From a virus: a DNA stretch of 20,336 nt. Each line of letters starts with the position of its first letter. Within the stretch, counting starts at the first letter, position 1. Below the pieces are notes generated by a model. That model had not been told where the DNA came from, made no database searches, and was given only the letters and a program-made list of their open reading frames with translations. The stretch covers positions 1 to 20,336 of the IMG/VR virus record IMGVR_UViG_3300007799_000017; one strand, written 5' to 3'. Position numbers and translations under genes: made by a program. Shown here piece by piece: positions 1 to 9,300 of the stretch.

Positions 1-1236
1 ACTCTTAAAACTCAATTTGGCGGGTATTCAACTCCAGAAGAATACTTCGATCAATCTCAAGGAGAATTAGAATATCTGTTCAACTCTGTTTATAAAACTT
101 CACAACACTTACTTTTACCGTCAGCTGTTATAGGAACAAATCTTCAGTTAATGAACTTTAGCTTGTTATCTAACGGTATAGATATAGCTCACATGGGTTC
201 TGCAAACAAAGTTGGTGGTGTAGATCCTAAATTAGCTGCTCAAAACATAATTAATAACAATGATGATATTAGGAATACTCGTGAGTTTTTGTCTGATATT
301 TCAGAAAGAGGCTTGGACTTTTATGACAGAGATGGTTTCTTTAATCACGACGCTTTAACTAAAAATTTAGATGTGTTGTCATATCTATCTGAATGGGATT
401 ATTTAAAAGATCAGGTTGCTATTGGTAATAAAGTGAAAAATGAGATTAAAGGTTCAACACAATCTTTAAAAATCATGCTTTCTAACTTGATAGTTAATGG
501 ACAAGAAAGATTTGAAAGTGCTCAAGAGTTAGTAAATCAATATAAAGAAGTAGTTAGAGAGATTGTACAAAACAATCATGATAATTTACTGAAGAAAATT
601 GGTTATGATATTGATATCCAAGGATTTGATTCATTTGACAAATTAAAAAAATCTGTTCTAGAATCTAGTCAGATGAAAGCTGCTCCAGAAAATATTAGAA
701 ACTCTGTAGAGAATTTCTTTTCTGATCCGGATTTAGGATTGGAAGGAGTTCCTATGAAGAATAAAATAGAAAATGTTCTTTTCTCTTTAATTACCAACGG
801 TATCATTAGTTTTGATAGACCTGGTTCAAGTTATCCACAAACAGCACCAACTGGCTATGAAGCTTTAGGATCTAGAAAGTTTAATGAAGATGGAACCCAA
901 AGATCTAACCAAGATACATTGAAGTTTTATAATCCAATTTTCGATGACGATGGAAATATAACTAAAATGGAAGCGGCAGAAGTTATAATGCCGTTACCAG
1001 ATTATTGGATTAAACCATTATTAAGATGGGCAAAAACCAATAACTTAGCCAAAGCATTAGATAAGTTAAATGCTGATATAGAATTAAGACCAGAACTTTA
1101 TGAATTTAAAGGACTGCGTATTCCTAATCAGCAATTATCGTCTAATGATATATTTAGGGTAAAAAGATTTAATTTACCTACGATGCAGAATTATATTGTG
1201 ATTCCATCGGAAATGGTAGTTAAATCAGGTGGGGAT
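1..1236 (+). CDS. Virion RNA polymerase of crAss-like phage, exon 1 (5'-truncated by window)
   Basis: The frame is open from base 1 (412 codons), so the gene starts upstream; the ATG at 151 is only an internal Met. The coding end is set at T1236 by the intron P1/P10 pairing, not by the TAA at 1240-1242. The last ~45 residues run LRIPNQQ..., FNLPTMQNYIVIP, then KSGGD. After joining to exon 2 this reads SGGDFDIDKLN, the DxDxD metal-binding motif of the double-psi beta-barrel of crAss-like/YonO-type RNA polymerases, equivalent to the NADFDGD motif of cellular beta-prime. The upstream R.P.Q / F.P / I.VP pattern also fits that barrel. Family knowledge: such polymerases are packaged in the virion and transcribe early genes. 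The family assignment is from motif and context; the rest of the exon was not matched to anything specific. Confidence 0.85.
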
Positions 1237-2205
1237 TCTTAATTGAAGTTCCCTTTAAATTTTGTTAACTGACGGGAAGTACCTTATAGTTTTGTCTACT
1301 AAGCATAAATAGTAATATATTATGTGGCGAGAGTAATTACCTCGGTATAGTAAAAAAGATAAAAATTGGTTAATCCGCAGCCAAGCATCCTTATAGGATG
1401 AAGGTTCAACGACTAACGCTTAACAATAAGTTCACTAAATGTGTAACAAATCATAATGAAAAGTAAAATAACAAAAGACTCAAGAAATTTATTAATTGCG
1501 TTATTATTGGGGGATGGTACCATCAGTAATAACTTTGTTTTCAAGTTGTCCCATTGTATTGAGCAAACAGAATATTTGCAATGGAAAATTAAACAATTAA
1601 ATAATGCAGGATTAAAAAATAATGGTTTAAAAAGCTATACGTCCAGTTGTGGATATAATATAGGTAGTACCGTTATTTATAGTCAGCTTAGTATTATTCC
1701 TTTTATAAAATTGCTAAGAAGAGTTTTTTACAAACCTAAAAAGATTGTGGGAAATAGAAAACTTTTAAACAGATTAGATGCTAGGGGAATAGCTATTTGG
1801 TATATGGATGATGGACATATTAATCATCGAAAGACAAATGGTAGAATTCACGGATTTTATATAAAGATTGCAACATGTGTATGTAAAGAAGAACTTCAAG
1901 TTATTATAGATTATTTTAAAGAAGTTTGGGATATTTCATTTTATGCTTTTTCTGAAGGAAGAAATACATATTCGTTATGTTGTGGAACAAAAGAAGGAGT
2001 GAAGTTTATAGAAATAGTAAAACCTTATGTTAGTCAAATACCATCAATGACTTACAAAATTCATTATGATTTAAGCCAAAGAATATATGATGTTGAAAAC
2101 AACAAAATACGTCTTTGAGTAGACCTAAATGGTCGAAATGCAAAACATTGTTACGACAATGAAGATATAGTCTACTCTCATACGAAAGTATGAGTTAATA
2201 AAACG
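1237..2205 (+). ncRNA. Group I self-splicing intron hosting a homing endonuclease gene
   Basis: The core can be traced by eye. P1: exon GGGGAU (1231-1236) pairs with 1248-1253, with a U1236.G1248 wobble at the 5' splice site. P3: 1300-1306 with 1416-1422 (one mismatch). P4: 1323-1327 with 1375-1379. P5: CGAG 1328-1331 with CTCG 1341-1344. P6: 1379-1382 with 1403-1406, with P6a 1387-1399. The R-type element GTTCAACGACTA covers 1404-1415, and P7 pairs GACTA 1411-1415 with TAGTC 2168-2172 inside the S-type element AAGATATAGTC. P8: 1442-1449 with 2148-2155; the endonuclease gene lies in its loop. P9: CTCATAC-GAAA-GTATGAG, 2177-2194. The terminal G is G2205. P10: exon 2 UUUGA 2206-2210 with 1243-1247. 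Removing 969 nt joins two in-phase codons. Subgroup not assigned. Confidence 0.95.
1456..2118 (+). CDS. LAGLIDADG homing endonuclease, intron-encoded
   Basis: A 220-residue protein with two LAGLIDADG-type helices. The first is LLIALLLGDGTI near residues 12-23, with Asp20 as the likely catalytic acid. The second is GIAIWYMDDGHI near residues 111-122, with Asp118/Asp119. This spacing and the WYMDDG form are typical of the intron-encoded 'LAGLIDADG_2' DNA endonucleases, which act as monomers with two pseudo-symmetric halves. The expected target is an intronless allele of the RNA polymerase gene around the exon junction, which would drive intron homing. It is free-standing (own ATG and TGA), lies entirely within the P8 loop of the ribozyme, and is not in frame with exon 1. 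Both acidic motifs are intact and no frameshift is visible, so it may be active. Specificity cannot be read from the sequence. Confidence 0.93.
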   Translation: MKSKITKDSRNLLIALLLGDGTISNNFVFKLSHCIEQTEYLQWKIKQLNNAGLKNNGLKSYTSSCGYNIGSTVIYSQLSIIPFIKLLRRVFYKPKKIVGNRKLLNRLDARGIAIWYMDDGHINHRKTNGRIHGFYIKIATCVCKEELQVIIDYFKEVWDISFYAFSEGRNTYSLCCGTKEGVKFIEIVKPYVSQIPSMTYKIHYDLSQRIYDVENNKIRL

Positions 2206-5200
2206 TTTGACATAGACAAACTAAACATCTACTGGGCAGCAGATACACAGAATAAAATATTTGGTGAAGTGTTAGAAGATGAATTATCAGAACAATATCA
2301 AAATTATACAGAAATTGCTAATTCACAAGGAGAAGAAGTAATCAGTTTTGAAGACTTTAAAGTTAATTATAAAACTTCTGTAGATAGGATTTTACTTAAT
2401 TACGAGAGAGAGATTCTACTGCATCCTAGAAATGCACACCATCTACTTTTACCTTTAACGGATGAGATTTTTACTCAGGACATATATAATAATATGGTAG
2501 AAAAAGGAGTTGTCAAAACTCCTCCTAAGTCATTTTTGGCCTCAATGTTTCCTTCTGTTAATGTAAAAAATGCTATAATCTTTGTAAAAGGTAAATTTGG
2601 TGTAGGTATTGCTGCTTTAGGTATTACTAACAAATCTACTAATCAGGCAGATACATTAAGTATTTCTCAAAAATACTCTAATCAAGATGGTGAAGTTAGA
2701 CCAACTAGATTACTATTCAAAGGATTAGAAGGAAACTATAGATTAGATAGTTATACTGATGATAAAGGTACGATTGTATCAGAGAGCCAATCACAACTCT
2801 TAAATACTCAGGTAGATAATGTAAAAAATCCTATCGCTGTATTGATGAACATCAACATGCAGACGTTAAATGTTGTAGATTATTTAATTAGACGAGGAGT
2901 AAATCCTCAAACTATTATTTACTTACTTAATCAGCCGATGATTAAGAAATATCTAACAGCACAGAAATTAAACGAGTCTTTATTCAATAAAAACGCCAAT
3001 AGCGAATTATCTAGAAAAGATTTAATCAAAAACGTACTAAATGACAACGGTTATTTAGACACAGTTCTTCCAGATGCTTACACTGAATTTTCTATAGAAG
3101 ATTCTAAAATGTTAAGTAATATTCAAAAGGACACTTTGGATAGAGAACAGTTGAAATATCTGGCTTATTTTATTGACGAACTTCAACCACAAGCTAGAGC
3201 TTTTTCTGATTTCCAACAATCTCAAACATCTGATACTAAAGGTTTTAAAGACAAACAGATGTTGGATGAAAGTTATATTATTAGAGAACGTGTGAGCTTG
3301 TCTGCAATTATACCAGGATTAGATGTTAACAGATTAGATTCAAGTGGTGTGGTATCTCCATTCTATCAACTAGGTAGAAAGAGATATGAGATTTTTGATG
3401 AATTCTATTCTTTAGCAGATTCTGTATTCGGTGATCTTTTATTCAATTTTAAAAACAAGGCTAGCATAGTTGCTCCTGCTTTAGATAAAGACAAAGTTAG
3501 ACAAACTATTGAGAATGACTTCATGTTATTCCTAATTCATAATTTTGTACTCAATAAAACAGAATTCGATTCTTTATTGAAAGATAATTCTGTTGCTAAA
3601 AGAGTTCAGGAACTAAAGATTCAACTTCCGTCTAATCTGGTTTTAAAAGCATTTCATCCAATGTTGAATAATTCTACAGATAAAACAGACAATCGTAAGA
3701 TTGATAATTTGAGATTATTTGAAAAAGAATTAACTGCTCTAGACAGTAATGATATGAGATTGAGTTTGGAAGAAATTGCTGACTCTGATATTGAGTTGTA
3801 CACTGATATTGTTAAATTGTTAATGTTCCAATCTGGCTTAAACATTTCTCCGTTTAATTATAGAGCTGTTGTTCCAGTAGGATTGAATCAGAACAGGAAT
3901 GAGTTTAATGCATATCAGTATATATATCAAGATTTGTTAAGTAAGGCTGTAAGAGAAATGAGATCTCAGATCAAAACTGAAGGACAAGCTGTTCCTATAT
4001 TTAATCAGTTTATTACTTTGTTTAGTGCTAACAATCCAAAGTTTCTAAAAAAGAATTTTAATCATTCAGAGTATCCATATTCTTTAGCTAAAGAATGGAA
4101 TAGAGGATTGAAACAACATTTACTAAAGCCTGAAAAAGGTAGTGAAAGACAAATTCAATTAGGAGACGCTTACCACAAACAATATTTTAGTGAGTTGATT
4201 AATCCTAATTTGGGTAGTAATGTTAAAAAAGATGTTACACAGGATGTTGATCCAAGGTTTCTTCCTAAACATATTCGTGAACGAATGATTGCCGAACAAA
4301 TGACTAGTGGTAAACTAGTAAAAGAAGACGGTCGGTATTTTATTGCTACAGAAGAAAGTGTTTCTGAAGTAGACATTAATACATCTCAAGATCCTTACAC
4401 AAATGAACCTTTGCCAGCAGATTGGATGACTACTTTTGAGAAAGTTTTTGATTTAGAAGGTTCTTCTAGTAAGAATGTTCCTAATAGTTCTGACGAATTC
4501 TTTCCAACTGAAAGTAATTCAGTTCAAAACAATTCAGTAAATATCGAAAGAATCCAAAAGTTTGAAACACAAGTAGGACTCAGAAATACTGATAACAGTA
4601 GGAAGAGGTTTGTTGAATCTGATTATACATTAGCTTCTAATAAGTTAAAAAGACTTAGTAAGAAGTTCCCAGGTATGTTAGAACTTGTTAAAGTCTTAGG
4701 TGAAAAGGGTGATTCCAGAGTTTATTATAGTATTGTAGTTTCAGATTATGGAAAACGTATTCTTTCAACAGGAGAAACAAGCGATAAAAACTTGCGTGAA
4801 AAGTATTTTAAAGATAGTTCGTCTACAGATGCAAAATCAATTTTACAAAAAATCTCTAAATCAGATAGTAATTTAGCACTACTGGCTAAAAAACTACTCA
4901 GTTACGTTAATGCGAATAACGTTAATGTCACATTGGTTGAAAGTATTGGAGAACCTATATTTGGTGAAAATGGAGACGTAGCTCTTACTAGAGGTGTATA
5001 TTATTCTCGTAATAGTTTGAAAAATCCTAATTCAATAAAAATTTCAGAAAGCGCCTTCTATCCAGGAGGTAGGTCAGAAGGAATACTTATACATGAAATT
5101 CTCCACGCTTTAACCTTAGAAAAGATTTTTGATAGTAATTCTGATGTTGTTAAAAACCTCCAAAAGATATTTGAGTATGTGAAATTAAATTCACCTAAAG

Positions 5201-6312
5201 GAATATACGCGTTATCTAATTTGGATGAATTTATAGCTGGTATTTTTACAGACGCTCAGTTTATTAAACATTTAAAAACAGTTCCTCCATTAGACAATGT
5301 TAAACAATACAAGAACTTATTTGAAGAAATTTTAGATATGTTCAAAAAATTATTTAATATTACAGAACCTTCGGTTTTAGAGCAAGTGATTTCTACAGCA
5401 TCAAATTTAATAAGTGAAGTATCTTCAGAAAAAACATATTCCGATAGTCTTTCATCTATTTCTGAATTAGATCAATCTACATCTAATTACTCTCCGTCTC
5501 TAAAAATGTATGAAGGATTTATTCAACTGAATCAATTATATTCTGGAGAAGAAGTTTTACCATTTGTTGGTGAATCTGAATACTATAGATATTTAGTTCC
5601 GATGCTGTTAAAAATGAATCCTGAAGTTAAAACAGAGTTTACAGAGAATATTAAAAAATCAGTGTTTGTAGAAGCTGTGTCTCAAAAAGTTACCAATAAG
5701 AATTTAGGTATATTGTTAAGGACAAATTTTGATCGAGCTAGTGGAACTTCTGTGGAACTTTTAAATGCAGGATTTATTTCTGATAAAGCAGAAACTAAGA
5801 CTGTTGTACATGAATTGGTACATAGAACATTACAGAAAGAGTATGAGAAAAAGACAGAGTTTTATAGACAAATAAATGATGCTTTTGATCATGCTGTTGC
5901 AAATAGTATGAATAACTCACTGTACGGTTATTCTAGCCCTACTGAATTTTTAGCAGAAGCTTTAGCCAATCCTGAATTTATGGAAGAGTTGAACAACATT
6001 CAATATAAAGAAGAAACTTTATGGTCATATCTTATGACTTTGGTTTCGGACTTTATGAATAACTTGTTAAACGTTGAACTGAAATCAGATTCTGTTCTAG
6101 CAGAAGTTGTAAAAGTATCTGAACAGATACTTAATAACAATGTTAAAGAAATGAGTAAAGAATCTCCTGTCAATAAGTCAGATGTCCAAACTGAAATTCT
6201 CAGTAACTGGAATTCATATTTCCCACAATATGAATGGATGAACGAAAGACAAAAACAAATTACTGCTCAATTAGTTGAGGAAGGTAAAATAACTTTAATC
6301 TGTAAAATATGA
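2206..6312 (+). CDS. Virion RNA polymerase, exon 2: catalytic FDIDK, polymerase C-half, tandem zincin-like domains
   Basis: Exon 2 codes for 1368 residues. The coding start is the 3' splice site after G2205, giving FDIDKLNIYWAAD; the GTG at 2269 is merely internal. Residues 1-~650 continue the polymerase, including a GKFGVGIAAL stretch about 135 residues after the catalytic motif. A low-complexity Ser/Asn region follows (about nt 4440-4560). Then come two zinc-protease-like signatures: HEILH at nt 5092-5106, followed ~45 residues later by an NLDEF acidic segment, and HELVH at nt 5809-5823, followed by SPTEFLAEAL. Each fits the HExxH...E ligand pattern of zincins. The protein may mature by proteolysis, or the protease may act on other virion or host proteins (inference). 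It ends in TGA overlapping the next ATG. Polymerase call confident; zincin roles less so. Confidence 0.85.
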   Translation, partial: FDIDKLNIYWAADTQNKIFGEVLEDELSEQYQNYTEIANSQGEEVISFEDFKVNYKTSVDRILLNYEREILLHPRNAHHLLLPLTDEIFTQDIYNNMVEKGVVKTPPKSFLASMFPSVNVKNAIIFVKGKFGVGIAALGITNKSTNQADTLSISQKYSNQDGEVRPTRLLFKGLEGNYRLDSYTDDKGTIVSESQSQLLNTQVDNVKNPIAVLMNINMQTLNVVDYLIRRGVNPQTIIYLLNQPMIKKYLTAQKLNESLFNKNANSELSRKDLIKNVLNDNGYLDTVLPDAYTEFSIEDSKMLSNIQKDTLDREQLKYLAYFIDELQPQARAFSDFQQSQTSDTKGFKDKQMLDESYIIRERVSLSAIIPGLDVNRLDSSGVVSPFYQLGRKRYEIFDEFYSLADSVFGDLLFNFKNKASIVAPALDKDKVRQTIENDFMLFLIHNFVLNKTEFDSLLKDNSVAKRVQELKIQLPSNLVLKAFHPMLNNSTDKTDNRKIDNLRLFEKELTALDSNDMRLSLEEIADSDIELYTDIVKLLMFQSGLNISPFNYRAVVPVGLNQNRNEFNAYQYIYQDLLSKAVREMRSQIKTEGQAVPIFNQFITLFSANNPKFLKKNFNHSEYPYSLAKEWNRGLKQHLLKPEKGSERQIQLGDAYHKQYFSELINPNLGSNVKKDVTQDVDPRFLPKHIRERMIAEQMTSGKLVKEDGRYFIATEESVSEVDINTSQDPYTNEPLPADWMTTFEKVFDLEGSSSKNVPNSSDEFFPTESNSVQNNSVNIERIQKFETQVGLRNTDNSRKRFVESDYTLASNKLKRLSKKFPGMLELVKVLGEKGDSRVYYSIVVSDYGKRILSTGETSDKNLREKYFKDSSSTDAKSILQKISKSDSNLALLAKKLLSYVNANNVNVTLVESIGEPIFGENGDVALTRGVYYSRNSLKNPNSIKISESAFYPGGRSEGILIHEILHALTLEKIFDSNSDVVKNLQKIFEYVKLNSPKGIYALSNLDEFIAGIFTDAQFIKHLKTVPPLDNVKQYKNLFEEILDMFKKLFNITEPSVLEQVISTASNLISEVSSEKTYSDSLSSISELDQSTSNYSPSLKMYEGFIQLNQLYSGEEVLPFVGESEYYRYLVPMLLKMNPEVKTEFTENIKKSVFVEAVSQKVTNKNLGILLRTNFDRASGTSVELLNAGFISDKAETKTVVHELVHRTLQKEYEKKTEFYRQINDAFDHAVANSMNNSLYGYSSPTEFLAEALANPEFMEELNNIQYKEETLWSYLMTLVSDFMNNLLNVELKSDSVLAEVVKVSEQILNNNVKEMSKESPVNKSDVQTEILSNWNSYFPQYEWMNERQKQITAQLVEEGKITLICKI

Positions 6313-9300
6313 ATTGCGTAACAAAAGAAGATTTTAACTCTGCTATAGAACATCATAGATCTATTCATGATGTACGTGCAAACCAAAATGCAGAAACTAC
6401 AGTTAAGTTTTTAGATTTAACTCAAGAAAATACTGCTAAAATTGACGGTGCTTATAGAGCTATTGGTGGAAAAGCTTCAATCAAGCAATCTGTTACAGAA
6501 AAAGTTGGTAAGAAGTTTAAATATTCTAAGGAAAATCCATTGTTGGAACAACAAGGACAAATTGGTAATTATGGCCATGAATTGATCGAGTTTATATCTC
6601 GGTCAATTCTGGCTGTGACCAGTAGTATGTCTAATGAAGAAGCATATCAATATGTAAAAAATTGGACAGATTTTCCCACAGAAGGTTTAAAAAAAATAGG
6701 AGATAAGTACGGAAAAAGTGTAGACAGTCAATCTGAACAAAATTTATATGAAGGTGTCAAACAGAATCTTTTATCTATTTACAAACAACAACGTGTAATA
6801 AATAGGATTACTGGACAAACGGGGCAGGTTATAATTAAGCTTGAGCAAATTGTATTAAACCCACTAAAAGACATCGGTGGAACCATAGATTTAGTAGCTA
6901 TCTATTCAGATAATACTGCAGCTATTGTAGATTATAAAACTAAAATTATTCCTCAGTCTAATTTAGATGCTTTTGGTAATATTCTAGATGGAGACAAAGT
7001 AGTATATCAAAGAGATTTGGAAAAGTATAAACTTCAAACAGGAGAATATGGTGGTATTTTACGTCAGTCTTATGGAGTAAAATCTATAAGAAGTATTACG
7101 ATAATGCCGATTAAAATGGTTGTTGCTTTAAATGTTAGATCCCAAAAGTATAATAGTAAAATAACAGGATTAGCTTTTCCAGGTCAAGATCCTTTGCTAG
7201 AAAAAATACTTCCCTTTTCTAATAAAACCGGATTCAAATCTTTGGATGAATTTATTCGATCAATTGATTTACAATTAGAAAAGTTAAATAAAAGAGTAAA
7301 GACCAATCCTGAACAAAGAGATGAATTGCGTTCTAGAATAACTAAGTTAGATAACGCTAGAAAAGAACTTCTCATAAATCATAATTTGGATTCTGTTTTA
7401 GAATATGGTAAATCTTTAGCTAAACAAGTAGATGATGCAGAATTGGGGAATTTGACAATTCCAGAATTACAAGACTTGTTAGAAGAATTAAGGTTGCTGG
7501 CTTCTATTGCTTCATCAACATTTGAATATCGAAAATATTTAAAAGAAAACGATATTACTTTAAAAGGTAGATCGGCTGATGAAGTTGTAGAAGAAATAGA
7601 ACTGAAGATTGGATCAATGGTTACAGGGTTAGAAGATCGAGTTGAAATAGTAAAACAGGTTCTGTTTAATGATAAAATTGGCAAACTGATTGAAATCCAC
7701 ACAGGATATAAAATCAACGATGAGTTTGGTAACCTGGTTCCTTTTGCACAAGAAGGGTATTTTGGTAAAATCTTCTATCAACTATCTCAATATGATAATC
7801 CTATATTTCAGACACTGAAGAAAATCTTAAACGATATTAATTACAAAACGAGACAGAATACAGATAAAGTAACTGAAGAAATTACTGAAACTGAAAATAA
7901 AGTATATAGTTGGTTAACTTCATCTGGAAGAACTTTTGATGACTTGATTAAGATCATGCTTAATCCAGAAACAGATAATTTTTGGAGCAGGTATTCTAAA
8001 GAGTTTGCACAGATGTTGGAAACTTTAAAACCTGACGAGCTACATACTTATTACTCAGCTCCAGAGGATCATAAGACTTGGTATGCAGAAGCTTTAACTG
8101 AAAAACAAAAAGAAATTGAAGCTAAAAAATTAAGTACAAAAGAAGCTGATCGAGAACTTAACAACTGGATTAACACACGTAGTCTATCTGTTACTAATAA
8201 CAAAGCCGATCATTCAGAAGCTTGGGCTCATGCTAAACAATTCAATAATCTGACACTAAAAGATTCTCCTAAGAACTATAATGAAAATTATAAATTTATT
8301 CAATCTGTACCAGAATTGAACAACTACTATGCGATGTTTGAGAAATATAACAAAGAATTTAGAAGATTGTTGGGAGTGGATTATGGTAAATTACCGAATA
8401 ACTTTTTACCAAATATCAGAAAGTCGATAACAGAAAGAGTTTCTGAACAAGGAATTTCTGGATTCTCAGAAGGTCTTCAAGATTACTTTAAAGATTTTTC
8501 TATTAGAGAAGAAGATAAATCTGAAGATTCTACTTATAATTCTGACGAACGAATCCCAATCTTCTTTTTAAATAGATTTAGAAATAAAGATAACTCAATA
8601 GATATTGGAGAAAAGTCATATCAGTTTGGAAGATCGTTAATCATATTTGCTAAAATGGCATATCATAATGAAGCTGTAACTCAACGAGAAGCTGAAATAC
8701 TAGCTTTACAACAACATCTATCTGAAAATTCTGAACAAATTGTTCAGTCTAGAGGTAAGAATATGATCGACCAAATGGGTAATCATTTGACAGAGAAACT
8801 TCAAGCTTCAGATATGCCTGTTATCTTTAAATCTTTTGTCGACATGTATGTTTATGGTATTGGTATAAAACCTATTCTTGGTGATAAATCTGGTCGTGCT
8901 GAAAAGATGCTTTTAAAAGCTAAAGAATATTTTACATTAAAAGCTTTAGGTTTAAACGTAGTTGCTGGTTTAGGCTCTTTGATGTCTGCTAAGATTAACT
9001 CTATCATAGAAGGTAACAAAGGTATTATCTATAATAAACAACAGTACAACGAATCTCTTAAACAAAGTTGGACTGATAGAGAAAGGTTTTTAGCAATAAA
9101 TGCGTTTTTTGATCCAATGACCCATAGATTAAATAATCCAAGATTAGTTGAAGAAAAAAAATTTGGTGAAAGACAGTATGGAGATCCTACAATGAGAGGT
9201 TGGGTTAATAAATATGTTAACTCTAGAATGTTAATGAATGTGTTCTCTATTGGTGATCAATATATAGAAGAGTTGGTTACTGTTTCCATGTCTAAGAACT

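Noticed and set aside
1237-1242. End of exon-1 frame at TAA 1240-1242 as the true gene end
   Set aside because: The TAA is intronic; P1 and P10 place the splice site after T1236 and exon 2 continues in phase.
1237-2205. Intein instead of intron
   Set aside because: There are in-frame stops between the exons, no Hint-domain splicing motifs, and a full group I RNA core.
2269-2271. GTG as start of a separate 1347-aa gene
   Set aside because: The frame is open upstream to the 3' splice site and those codons spell the catalytic FDIDK segment.
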